Assembly (NCBI RefSeq): GCF_900324475.1
Contig: NZ_LT992502.1
Coordinates: 496,001-560,000 of the forward strand
Source: Enterobacter bugandensis
Lineage (GTDB): Bacteria; Pseudomonadota; Gammaproteobacteria; Enterobacterales; Enterobacteriaceae
Length of the DNA: 64,000 nucleotides
Reading direction: 5' to 3'
Both the position numbers and the translations under genes were made by a program. The notes under the pieces are model-generated. The model did no database searches and was not told the origin of the DNA. It worked only from the letters and a program-made list of their open reading frames with translations. Numbering within the stretch: position 1 is the first letter of the stretch; every line of letters begins with the position of its first letter. Positions 8,651 through 18,599 of this stretch are shown piece by piece.

Positions 8651-8698
8651 ATTCGATGTAATGCGAATGTAATGCTAAACTGCATTACAGATTCGATT
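8651..8698. promoter_or_regulatory. Operator of the RelB/RelE-type operon
   Basis: The octamer TGTAATGC occurs at 8657-8664 and 8668-8675, and its inverse GCATTACA at 8682-8689. An outer ATTCGA is also repeated on both sides. Iterated inverted repeats just upstream of an antitoxin gene are the usual binding sites for a ribbon-helix-helix antitoxin and its toxin complex. Confidence 0.7.
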
Positions 8699-8712
8699 TT
8701 ACTGGAGGCATA

Positions 8713-8955
8713 ATGGCCACGCTTAACGTCCGTCTGGATGACAAACTCAAAAATGAGGCGTATGCCGTGCTGGAAAAACTCAATATTACCCCAACGGAAG
8801 CCGTGCGGTTACTGTTTCAGTACGTTGCGGAAACAGGGCGTATGCCGGTGAAAACTGTCACCATCAGTGACAGTGAAGATGAACTGATACAGACAGTCCG
8901 GGAGCGACTGGCGAATCCACAAAAGGGAATTAAGGTTAGTCTGGATGATTTATGA
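8713..8955 (+). CDS. RelB/DinJ-family antitoxin
   Basis: An 80-residue ribbon-helix-helix antitoxin. The N-terminus ATLNVRLDDKLKNEAYAVLEKL is the DNA-binding strand-helix-helix of RelB/DinJ proteins; the C-terminal half (residues 45-80) should wrap the toxin. GGAGG lies five bases before the ATG. It overlaps the toxin gene by 11 bp. It would neutralise the RelE-like toxin and repress the promoter through the repeats at 8651-8698. Confidence 0.88.
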   Translation: MATLNVRLDDKLKNEAYAVLEKLNITPTEAVRLLFQYVAETGRMPVKTVTISDSEDELIQTVRERLANPQKGIKVSLDDL

Positions 8956-9229
8956 ACTGGAGTTCGACCCGAGGGCTTTAAAGGAGTGGCATAAGCTGGG
9001 CGATACGGTGAAATGCCAGTTTAAAAAGAAACTTGCTGACGTCTTAGTGAACCCCAGAATTGAATCGGCCCGCCTGCACGGCCTGTCGGATTGCTACAAA
9101 ATAAAACTCAGATCTCTGGGTTATCGTTTGGTTTATCAGGTTCAGGATAACGTAGTTACGGTATTTGTTATCGCTATCGGAAAGAGAGAGAAATCAGCCG
9201 TTTATCATGAAGCAAATAAACGGCTTTAG
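8945..9229 (+). CDS. relE: RelE-family toxin
   Basis: A 94-residue RelE/ParE-fold toxin expected to cleave mRNA on the ribosome. The family pattern is clear: YELEFDPRALKEWHKLGD at the N-terminus, the Arg/Lys-rich middle RLHGLSDCYKIKLRSLGYRLVYQV, and the terminal VFVIAIGKREKSAVYHEA. These basic residues and the late Arg and Tyr are the usual catalytic set. It lies directly upstream (tail to tail) of nrdG. Chromosomal pair, apparently intact. Confidence 0.88.
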   Translation: MIYELEFDPRALKEWHKLGDTVKCQFKKKLADVLVNPRIESARLHGLSDCYKIKLRSLGYRLVYQVQDNVVTVFVIAIGKREKSAVYHEANKRL

Positions 9230-9232
9230 CAT

Positions 9233-9697
9233 TTAACGCAGGTGATGCACAACCTGGTTGCTGCTGCCGCGCCAGATCAGGGCCGGGTCTTTCAAATCCT
9301 TCACGAACTTGCCGTCCACCAGCACGTTAATCAAATCCACGACTTCCCTCTGAGCAGCATTCAGCTCTTCCAGCTTATATCCCGTCCAGACCCAGATATC
9401 TTTTCCCGCGCACTCGCGGCGAATGCGTTTCACCAGCTTCAGGATCTCCGGCACGTTTTGCGGATGAAGCGGATCGCCGCCGGAGAGCGAAATCCCCTGG
9501 CGTTTGATGCGCGTGTCGTTCAGGTCGTTGATGATGCGGTCTTCCATTTCAGCGGTAAACGGCATGCCGGAATTTACGCGCCAGGTGCTTTTGTTGTAGC
9601 AGCCTGGGCACTCATGAACGCAGCCTGAAACGAACAGGGTGCAGCGGGTACCGGGGCCGTTGACGATGTCGACGGGGTAGTACTGATGGTAGTTCAT
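9233..9697 (-). CDS. nrdG: Anaerobic ribonucleotide reductase activase NrdG
   Basis: A 154-residue radical-SAM activase that generates the glycyl radical on NrdD. The [4Fe-4S] motif CVHECPGC lies at about residues 26-33, followed by SGGDPLHPQN. Length and sequence match enteric NrdG. It is the downstream partner of nrdD, separated by 85 bp that contain a REP element. Cytosolic, needed for deoxynucleotide synthesis without oxygen. Confidence 0.95.
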   Translation of the reverse strand: MNYHQYYPVDIVNGPGTRCTLFVSGCVHECPGCYNKSTWRVNSGMPFTAEMEDRIINDLNDTRIKRQGISLSGGDPLHPQNVPEILKLVKRIRRECAGKDIWVWTGYKLEELNAAQREVVDLINVLVDGKFVKDLKDPALIWRGSSNQVVHHLR

Positions 9698-9733
9698 AGC
9701 GGTTAACTAAGCCGGGTACAGTGTGAGTGCGGA

Positions 9734-9767
9734 TTGTAGGCCCGGTAAGCGTAGCGCCACCGGGCAT
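9734..9767. repeat. REP element
   Basis: Imperfect palindrome of the enteric REP type (TAGGCCCGGTAAGCGTAGCG followed by the inverse arm CCACCGGGC) between nrdD and nrdG. Such elements stabilise upstream mRNA or attenuate downstream expression. Confidence 0.75.
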
Positions 9768-9782
9768 AAATGTGGCAGTGGC

Positions 9783-11927
<2,145 letters not shown>

Positions 11928-12080
11928 TCCATTTTTAAAAACAGGTTATCCACAGAGGTGGAGAAGTATTCACCGGACGTATTCCCCGCCAGGCCAAAGA
12001 CTTCCCCCGTTCCCAGCTCGTGTTATCCACAATTCCGGCCAGCGTAAGCGCCGTCTTGTTGTTGGAATAGTAGACGATTA

Positions 12081-12137
12081 ATACAAGATGTTGGGTCGGC
12101 GTGCATTTTAAGTTCTACATATAGTGATTTGCATCAA
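12081..12137 (-). promoter_or_regulatory. nrdDG promoter region: tandem NrdR boxes and FNR-like site
   Basis: Two matches to the NrdR box (CWATATATWG core) lie at 12081-12096 (weaker) and 12112-12127 (one core mismatch), exactly 31 bp apart, the spacing known for tandem NrdR boxes. Next to the second, 12124-12137 reads GTGATTTGCATCAA, one base from the FNR consensus TTGAT-N4-ATCAA. This fits nucleotide-sensing repression plus anaerobic induction of nrdD, which starts at 11927. The 363-bp gap to 12290 holds no further gene. Confidence 0.7.
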
Positions 12138-12247
12138 ACAAGTTTGCGATTTATTTGACGCAGAACAAAGTAAAAAGACGAGAGTACAAACGGCGGGCGC
12201 TTCAGCCTTTGTAAAGACGCGAAGGAAAAATCTGATTAATTATTCAA

Positions 12248-12284
12248 CAAAAACAAGCGCTCAACGTGGTACATGCTGAGCGCC
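12248..12284 (-). terminator. Terminator of the PTS-mannosidase operon
   Basis: Inverted repeat GCGCTCA (12257-12263) and TGAGCGC (12277-12283) just after the IIA stop. On the minus strand the stem is followed by a T-rich tract, as in intrinsic terminators. Confidence 0.6.
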
Positions 12285-12290
12285 GTTCGG

Positions 12291-12863
12291 TTAACTCACC
12301 GCGCAGGCCCAGCTCAATCCTGCCTGTAAAAAGGCTGCGGTAGCGATACTGCCCAGTATCACCGGAATGAGAAGGGAGCGGTCAGGGGCCGCATCCTGTT
12401 TTTGAGGTTCTTCAGCACTCAGGGCGGACATCGCCTCTTCCCGGGTGCGCGCCGCCAGAAGCTGCGCGCGCACTCGATCTTCTGTCAATAAACTGGTCAG
12501 CGTCGTCAGCAGCTGCATATGGGTACTGCCTGCTTCCGCGGGCGGAATGGCGAGCAGGAAAACCATTCTGACCTCTTCATCACCGTCCAGCCCCGGCCAG
12601 CGTATCGGGTCGTCAAAGAGTGCCACACAAAACGCCGCCTGCTGCACCGCCTCGGTTTTACCGTGCGGAACGGCGAGTGCTTCACCCAGCGCGGTAGGGC
12701 CTTCGCTTTCGCGCTGTAACACGCTCTGGATGAATGTTTCTTCATCGCAGATGATTTTTCGCCTGGCGAGCGGTTCGGCGAGCCAGCGGATCAGCGCTTC
12801 AGGCGTACGGTGCGGCGGGTTGATAAAAACCAGATCGGGGTGCGTCAATGCAAGCAAGTTCAT
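12291..12863 (-). CDS. PTS fructose-family EIIA with hydrophobic C-terminal tail
   Basis: A 190-residue EIIA of the fructose/mannitol type. The phosphoryl-accepting His is in LAVPHGKTEAV near residue 66. A Gln/Asp/Pro-rich linker (about 150-162) leads to a hydrophobic end, LIPVILGSIATAAFLQAGLSW, that could span or anchor in the membrane; typical IIA domains stop before this. The gene begins one base after the mannosidase stop, and the GGAGG in the last mannosidase codons serves as its ribosome site. In E. coli MngA the IIA, IIB and IIC parts are one protein; here IIA is separate, so the tail may replace that tether. Confidence 0.8.
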   Translation of the reverse strand: MNLLALTHPDLVFINPPHRTPEALIRWLAEPLARRKIICDEETFIQSVLQRESEGPTALGEALAVPHGKTEAVQQAAFCVALFDDPIRWPGLDGDEEVRMVFLLAIPPAEAGSTHMQLLTTLTSLLTEDRVRAQLLAARTREEAMSALSAEEPQKQDAAPDRSLLIPVILGSIATAAFLQAGLSWACAVS

Positions 12864-12864
12864 A

Positions 12865-15462
12865 TTAAGCCTCCATCAAAAAATCGCAGGTTGCGAAAGG
12901 GGGGATTGCCGTTACCGGCGGCACAGGCTCTTCCAGATAGTTGATCTGACGTAGCCCCGCCAGACTTTCCGGGACGGGAACCGGCTGCGTCCCGGCGTTA
13001 AACACCCGGACGACGGTGCCATTCGACCGTTGCGCATGGGGCAGGGCAGAAAGGACTAGCGGCTCCGGCAGGGTCAATAATGAGAATTCTGCCGGAAGCC
13101 TGTGGTCGGGCAGACGCAACGCAAAGCGCTCAAGGCGGTGATCGAGCGTGTGTAACGATTGCCGTTGGTAGGTGAAGGGCTGTCCGGCCGCCTGATTTTC
13201 CAGCTGGCGAAGCGTGAGATGATCGGCGCTGTCGGCCAGCGCGACGGTAAATGAAAAGTGCAGCGGTTTCAGCAACTGCGCATCGGGGGTCTCAACCACC
13301 GTATTATTAATGCCGGACGCACGGCCCGGTCGCCAGTCGAGATCGTTGCGCCCGAGCACGCCCGTCGCTTTAAACAACGTCAGGGCAATCGTCGCGGGTT
13401 CGCTGCCGATAATCTGAAATTCCTTCATACCGCGACTATTCACCACCAGCGCTTTGCCCGCTTCCGCGACAGCGATAATGCCTTCGGTGGTTTCGATATC
13501 CACGGGCATCTCGCGATAGCGCTCCTGCCAGTTTCCACTCTCACACCCCGTATCGCGCTGGATTATCGCGAAGGGCTGGGAGGCGATAGCGTGACGGGTG
13601 CGAATATCGCTGCCGATCAGTAAACGTAGCCGGTGATCGCAGTGGCTGTTTTCCAGCGAAGCCTCGACGTACAGGTTCGGATCGTCTTCGCGTAATGTGC
13701 ACTCCAGACGAATGGATAACGGCGTTCGGGCAGTATCCTGGCGTCCGGCGAGATCTGGCGGAAGAAACAGGGTGGCTTCAACGATCAGCTTTTCGACAAG
13801 CGGCGTTTTCAGGCAGCCGATGAGCGTGAAATGGTCGCATCGCGTCGGCGTTTCGCCCGCAAGCGGTGAGAAATCGTAGCTGTCGCCCGCATCCGCACAG
13901 TCTTCAAGGGTAAAGAACGAGGGGATGCATCTGCCGCTGCGTTTGTCGTGCAGAGTTAGCGTGCCGTCGTCCAGCGTTAATCGATACTGTGCATTCTCTA
14001 TCTCGCTGCCCGTTGTCTGTTCAGGCTGCCGGAAAGGCGCCGGGTCATCTTCAACGTTAACGCTGAGATAGCCGACCGGCGGCAGAACCGGTGTTTTCAC
14101 AGCAACGTGCCAGCGGTAATAAGGGGGAAGGGGCGTTTCACACTCGCCTTCGGCGTTAAGGGAGATCGCCGTTCCGCCGGGCAACACGTCTCTTTTCAGG
14201 ACGTCGAAGGGGATGGCCTGCCCCTGATACGACAGGGCGATATTTTCAGCGCGGCTATAGAGAGTGGTTTTCACCACGCGCTGCGTTTGCGTGGCCAGCG
14301 GGTTAAAAATCAGCAGATCGCCTTCCCGAGCGCAGGCGGCGGCCAGGGTTTTCACCACCAGGTTCCACAGGCTATGGCACAGCTGTTCGGTTTGCTCCAG
14401 TCGATGCAAAATATCGCGGTTGGTGGCATCGCTGTTACAGCCGCCGATGGAGTCATGGGCATGGCTTCGCAACAGCTTCTTCCAGAGCGTATCGACCACC
14501 GAGAGGTTGACCGGGAGCCCCTGATGACGCGCCATGGCGATTGTCGGCTCCAGCTGCCGCAGGATGAACTGCTCAACTGCATCATTTTTCTTTTTAATGT
14601 CGTAGCGCACGGAGCCGATCGTTTTATGGATGCGGGTGTAGCGCGGCGATTTCAGCTCTCCTTCCCAAAATTCAAACTGCTCACGCTGCGCGCGCAGAAT
14701 GTCGACGTAGTGCTCCAGCGAACTGATGACGTAACGGTCCTCATCCGGGGAGCGTGCGCTGGCGACCTGCAGGATTTTCGGCAGCGCTGGGTCGATGCTG
14801 ACCTGATCGCCGCCGCAGGGCAGCAGCAGGTCATTTATTCCGGCCCGCGAGCGCAGAAGATTGACCATCGGGAAGATTTTTCCCTGCAAATGGCTCGCGT
14901 CTGAAGAGATGTTTTTAGCCGCGCCATAACCGAGCGCCATCGCGCAGGCGATAACTGTCTCCCCTGACGGCGCGCGCCAGAGGAACTGGCTGCTTTTCGC
15001 CTGTCTGTCGTGATCGACGCCGCGCCAGAAGACGATGTTGTCGATATTGCAGCCCTGCAAAATCGTGGGCATCTGCGCATTGTGGCCGAAGGTATCCGGA
15101 AGATACCCAACCTGCATGGCGTGCCCCAGCTTACGGGCAGAGAAGATGCCGTATTTGAGGTTGCGGATAATGGATTCGCCATGCACGTTGTAGGTATCCG
15201 TCTGGGTATACCACGGCCCCACAAAAATCCTTTTCGCTCTGACCAGCGTCTCCAGCCTGGTGCGATACTCGGGATTGATAGCGAGAAAGTCTTCTACCAC
15301 CGCCATCTGTCCATCAAGGTGATAGCAGCTGTAAGCCGGGTCCTGCTCCAGCGTGTCGATGACGTCCGCAAAGTTATATGACGCCAGCACCATGCTGTCC
15401 TGACGGGTGAAATACCACTCCTGATCCCAGTGCGTATGGGCAATGACGTGGATCTGATTCAT
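12865..15462 (-). CDS. mngB: GH38 alpha-mannosidase, MngB-like
   Basis: An 865-residue glycoside hydrolase family 38 enzyme close in size to E. coli mannosylglycerate hydrolase MngB (about 877). Metal ligands are in HTHWDQEW (His11, Asp13) and the probable nucleophile is Asp123 in PDTFGHNAQ. A second metal His is in RSHAHDSIGG. It would hydrolyse a phosphorylated mannoside, such as 2-O-(6-phospho-mannosyl)-glycerate, delivered by the PTS encoded on both sides. There is no signal peptide, so it is cytosolic. The exact mannoside is uncertain because the regulator is RpiR-type, not the GntR-type MngR of E. coli. Confidence 0.85.
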   Translation of the reverse strand: MNQIHVIAHTHWDQEWYFTRQDSMVLASYNFADVIDTLEQDPAYSCYHLDGQMAVVEDFLAINPEYRTRLETLVRAKRIFVGPWYTQTDTYNVHGESIIRNLKYGIFSARKLGHAMQVGYLPDTFGHNAQMPTILQGCNIDNIVFWRGVDHDRQAKSSQFLWRAPSGETVIACAMALGYGAAKNISSDASHLQGKIFPMVNLLRSRAGINDLLLPCGGDQVSIDPALPKILQVASARSPDEDRYVISSLEHYVDILRAQREQFEFWEGELKSPRYTRIHKTIGSVRYDIKKKNDAVEQFILRQLEPTIAMARHQGLPVNLSVVDTLWKKLLRSHAHDSIGGCNSDATNRDILHRLEQTEQLCHSLWNLVVKTLAAACAREGDLLIFNPLATQTQRVVKTTLYSRAENIALSYQGQAIPFDVLKRDVLPGGTAISLNAEGECETPLPPYYRWHVAVKTPVLPPVGYLSVNVEDDPAPFRQPEQTTGSEIENAQYRLTLDDGTLTLHDKRSGRCIPSFFTLEDCADAGDSYDFSPLAGETPTRCDHFTLIGCLKTPLVEKLIVEATLFLPPDLAGRQDTARTPLSIRLECTLREDDPNLYVEASLENSHCDHRLRLLIGSDIRTRHAIASQPFAIIQRDTGCESGNWQERYREMPVDIETTEGIIAVAEAGKALVVNSRGMKEFQIIGSEPATIALTLFKATGVLGRNDLDWRPGRASGINNTVVETPDAQLLKPLHFSFTVALADSADHLTLRQLENQAAGQPFTYQRQSLHTLDHRLERFALRLPDHRLPAEFSLLTLPEPLVLSALPHAQRSNGTVVRVFNAGTQPVPVPESLAGLRQINYLEEPVPPVTAIPPFATCDFLMEA

Positions 15463-15472
15463 GACCTTCCCC

Positions 15473-16876
15473 TTAGCTGGCGTTCTTTGGGCTGACGTAA
15501 AGCACGCCCAGGGCGCAAATCAGTGCGCCAATAAAGACGCTCGCCAGGTAGCCCACCACGTTGGTTGCCAGCGGCCAGCCCCAGATGGCAGGCAGCGGCA
15601 GCGTCTGCTTCACGCCGAGTGCAATGGCGACCAGCGCGCCGGTGACGGCACCGGTCATGAACACCGGGATCAGACGTGGGTTTTTCAGGATGAACGGGAT
15701 CGCGCCTTCGGAGATCCCAATCACGCCCAGCAGCAACGAGGTACTGCCAACGGTTTTCTCTTCCCGGCTGAAGACATCCGGTAGTCCAAAGCGGCCATTG
15801 AGGAACGCGGCAAAGCCGACGCCAATGGAGGGGATCACGATGGAGAGTTCGCGGGCGGTGAGATCAAACGTTTCGCTCATGCCATTCAGGCCGAGCGCGA
15901 CTGAGCCTGCCGCCTTGTTGACCGGGCCGCCCAGGTCGAACGCGGTGCCTGCGGCGATCATCGCGGAATAGAATCCGCGCCCGGTGTCACCTGCCGAGGT
16001 AAAAAAGACCACCATCAGCTGGTTAAGCGAGCCAAAAATCGGGTTAATCAAATATTCCATGACCATCACCAGCGTAATGCCGGTGATGAGCGGGACGACC
16101 AGCATGGTCTTGATGGTGGTGAGCTGTTGGCGGACGTGAATGGAATCATTCAGCCAGCGCACCAGATAGCCCGCAAAAAAGCCAATGCCGATCGCGCCGA
16201 AAAAGCCGGACGGCATAAAGCCTTCGATATCAAAGAAGCGCTTATAGACCTCGTCTGACATGATGCCGCCGATAAGTCCGGGGATCAGCGCCGGTTTGCC
16301 GGCAATGGAAAACGCCAGATACATGGCGAAAACCGGATACATGAACTTAATGGTCATAAAGCCCACTTTATCCAGCACGCTGAACGGCGAATGGTCGATG
16401 TTAATAAACTGGCCGGTAATTTTGGCCGTTGCCATCATCAGCCCGCCCATGACCACCACCGGCAGCATATAGCTGATGGCCGCCATGATATGGCCAATAA
16501 AAATCTGGTAAGCCGAAGGCTGGAGTTCGTCTTCATGTACGACAGTCGTGACGTTTTTTTCCATGGCAAGCGCCTGACGCAGATAGCGATCGGTATGCTT
16601 GATCAGCTCTTGCGTGCGGGTCTGAAGGTGGGGAATGTTTTCAAAGCGCTCGGCATCCTGAATGGGGACGTCGGTTGCCAGAATAATGGCCGTGGCGGAG
16701 GCGATATCCTGCTTCGTTAAGCGGTTTTTAACGCCGTCGCTGCCCTGCGTTTCGACCTTAACCTCAATATTGTGCTCTTTAGCCCATGCAATAATTTTAT
16801 TCGCCGCCATAAAGGTATGTGCAATGCCCGTTGGGCAGGCCGTTACCGCGACAACTTTCTGTTTCGTCATTGTCAT
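15473..16876 (-). CDS. PTS fructose-family EIIBC permease (mannoside uptake)
   Basis: A 467-residue PTS permease. The N-terminal IIB domain has the phosphocysteine loop VTACPTGIAHTFMAA (Cys13); the IIC domain begins around residue 130 and has about ten membrane segments with the conserved GGPVNKAAG near residue 325. It imports and phosphorylates the substrate that the mannosidase cleaves. It is first in the operon IIBC-mannosidase-IIA and lies divergent from the RpiR regulator, with a palindromic operator between them. Confidence 0.88.
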   Translation of the reverse strand: MTMTKQKVVAVTACPTGIAHTFMAANKIIAWAKEHNIEVKVETQGSDGVKNRLTKQDIASATAIILATDVPIQDAERFENIPHLQTRTQELIKHTDRYLRQALAMEKNVTTVVHEDELQPSAYQIFIGHIMAAISYMLPVVVMGGLMMATAKITGQFINIDHSPFSVLDKVGFMTIKFMYPVFAMYLAFSIAGKPALIPGLIGGIMSDEVYKRFFDIEGFMPSGFFGAIGIGFFAGYLVRWLNDSIHVRQQLTTIKTMLVVPLITGITLVMVMEYLINPIFGSLNQLMVVFFTSAGDTGRGFYSAMIAAGTAFDLGGPVNKAAGSVALGLNGMSETFDLTARELSIVIPSIGVGFAAFLNGRFGLPDVFSREEKTVGSTSLLLGVIGISEGAIPFILKNPRLIPVFMTGAVTGALVAIALGVKQTLPLPAIWGWPLATNVVGYLASVFIGALICALGVLYVSPKNAS

Positions 16877-16948
16877 AATTCCCTGGATGTGAAAACAGGG
16901 AAAGTATAAAGAGAACCTAAAACAGTTTTTAACGTTTGCTAATACTAA

Positions 16949-16970
16949 TTACGTATCGCGATACGCGTAA
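16949..16970. promoter_or_regulatory. Candidate RpiR-family operator between the PTS operon and its regulator
   Basis: Perfect palindrome GTATCGCGATAC (16953-16964) inside an outer pair TTACG and CGTAA. On the minus strand it contains GCGTATCGC, a 9-mer that recurs in the palindrome upstream of the porin gene at 18544-18560. Position in the divergent promoter region fits a binding site for the RpiR-type regulator. Confidence 0.55.
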
Positions 16971-17049
16971 ATGCAATGTGTGAAGCGCCTTCCAGAGACT
17001 ATTTCTCTGTTGTGTTAATATCATGCCGGGATTAAACAGGGTGTAATAT

Positions 17050-17709
17050 ATGAATTCATTCCAGGGAAGTGAACGCTTGATATTTGAATACATTCAGCAT
17101 CACGCGTGTAATATTTCTAATATTTCGGCAAAAGAGATTGCCCGTGATACCTTTACAACGACAACATCCGTTAATCGTGTGTGTAAAAAAATGGGGTATA
17201 AAAGCTATACCGAACTTCGGTATCGTTTTTTACGCGATCATTTTACCCCTGCGCCTGCAGTGCCCGACGCGGGTCCGCAGGCGGACGACATTGTGGCGGA
17301 GGTGTCCAGGCTGCTCATCCATTCCAGCCATATCTATCTGTACGCACGCGGCGCCTCGCTTACCAGCCTCAACTACCTGTCGCGCTTTTTATCGCTGGCG
17401 AGCCTGCCGCATCTTATTTTGAATGACATGCACCAGCTGACACGGGTATCGAAGGGGACGCTGGTGCTGATCAGCAAATCCGGGGAGACACAGTCGCTGA
17501 TAGAAATGGCGCGAAACGCGCTGCGCAAGGGCTTAAAGATTATTGCAATTACCCGTCAGGGGGCGACGCTGGCGTCGATCTCAACGCTATGCTGGCCGTT
17601 ATCGATCGACATTAACGCGGTATCGCTGTATCAGCGGGAGGGACAGCTTGAACTGTTAAGCGCCGTGGACCGTATCGGCTGCAGGCTGCTGCAGCACGAT
17701 ACGGTGTAG
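17050..17709 (+). CDS. RpiR/MurR-family transcriptional regulator
   Basis: A 219-residue regulator with an N-terminal HTH_6 domain (ISAKEIARDTFTTTTSVNRVCKKMGY, residues 23-48) and a SIS sugar-phosphate binding domain (about 80-215, with LISKSGETQSLIEMA). It is shorter than typical 280-residue members, mostly in the linker and C-terminus. It is divergent from the PTS-mannosidase operon and converges on the porin gene with an 8-bp gap. It probably senses a phosphorylated mannoside. Confidence 0.85.
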   Translation: MNSFQGSERLIFEYIQHHACNISNISAKEIARDTFTTTTSVNRVCKKMGYKSYTELRYRFLRDHFTPAPAVPDAGPQADDIVAEVSRLLIHSSHIYLYARGASLTSLNYLSRFLSLASLPHLILNDMHQLTRVSKGTLVLISKSGETQSLIEMARNALRKGLKIIAITRQGATLASISTLCWPLSIDINAVSLYQREGQLELLSAVDRIGCRLLQHDTV

Positions 17710-17717
17710 TCAGGCCG

Positions 17718-18467
17718 TCAGAGCTGCTTCACTATCCCCAGACGTACGGCATAATCATTTTCATGGTTGCCGTCATTGTTGATATAGGTTTTATCCAGTG
17801 ACACCAGCTCGACGTAAGGCGTCCAGCCATCGTCGAGCTGGTAGTTGAACGCAACGGTATGCTCCCAGTAGGTATCATCCCCGGTTCCCTGATCGACATT
17901 ATCCTGCCAGCGGAAGCGCGGGTTGTAGGACATACCGAATTTGCCAATATTGTACGCGAACCAAATGTCGAACTGGTGTGACTGACGGCGGGTATAGCCG
18001 CTGCCGTCGAGTTCTTTGTCGCTGTGCGCGTCATTGATGGTGTTATAACGGTAACGGGCAGAGAGGTTCAGACCGTTATCAAACGCTTTCCAGCCCTGAA
18101 TGAAGGGGCGATAGTGGGTATTACTGGGGGTGAAAACCGTCACCATGCCAGGCGCAACGGCAAAGCCATTGCCCAGATTGAAGCGCCAGCGCGTTTCAAT
18201 CTCCTGTGCCGCCTCCGTTAATCCTTTGTCATCGGGATTATTTCGGTCGGTATCACCAAAAAAGGTGTCGTTATGGTTTTGTGCGGCTTCAACGGAGAAG
18301 TAAAAACCGTTATCCGCCTGATGCATAACCTTAATACGAGAATCATTTACGTCAGAGCGCGTATTATGGCCAAAGCGAAGGTCGACGGACGTATTTCTGC
18401 ACCATCCTTGTGTGCTCAATAATAATGCGCTAATACACGTTACTTTAATAATTGTCTTTTTCATCAT
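17718..18467 (-). CDS. KdgM-family outer-membrane porin
   Basis: A 249-residue outer-membrane protein with a signal peptide cut near TQGWCR (about residue 23) and alternating beta-barrel strands ending with VRLGIVKQL, a terminal pattern seen in barrels. It resembles the oligogalacturonate porin KdgM and the OmpL/NanC family of 12-stranded small porins for acidic oligosaccharides. Context next to a mannoside PTS suggests it admits that substrate through the outer membrane; sugar specificity cannot be read from the sequence. A putative shared operator lies upstream. Confidence 0.75.
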   Translation of the reverse strand: MMKKTIIKVTCISALLLSTQGWCRNTSVDLRFGHNTRSDVNDSRIKVMHQADNGFYFSVEAAQNHNDTFFGDTDRNNPDDKGLTEAAQEIETRWRFNLGNGFAVAPGMVTVFTPSNTHYRPFIQGWKAFDNGLNLSARYRYNTINDAHSDKELDGSGYTRRQSHQFDIWFAYNIGKFGMSYNPRFRWQDNVDQGTGDDTYWEHTVAFNYQLDDGWTPYVELVSLDKTYINNDGNHENDYAVRLGIVKQL

Positions 18468-18543
18468 GTCCTGCCGAGGTTATTTAATTGGCAGGACTAT
18501 TTTTATTTTCGGTACGCCGTGATGTAAAAGTTATCGTCGTACA

Positions 18544-18560
18544 TTTAGCGTATCGCTAAA
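18544..18560. promoter_or_regulatory. Palindrome upstream of the KdgM-like porin
   Basis: Perfect inverted repeat TTTAGCG-TAT-CGCTAAA. It contains GCGTATCGC, also found in the palindrome of the PTS/RpiR divergent promoter at 16949-16970, so both may be sites of one regulator. It is 77 bp before the porin start codon. Confidence 0.5.
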
Positions 18561-18562
18561 CA

Positions 18563-18595
18563 TAAAAAAGGAGATACAGCATGCTGTATCTCCTG
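18563..18595 (-). terminator. treC terminator
   Basis: A 26-bp perfect palindrome (18569-18594, half-site AGGAGATACAGCA) followed on the minus strand by six T residues, five bases after the treC stop. A strong intrinsic terminator of the treBC operon. Confidence 0.85.
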
Positions 18596-18599
18596 ACGT

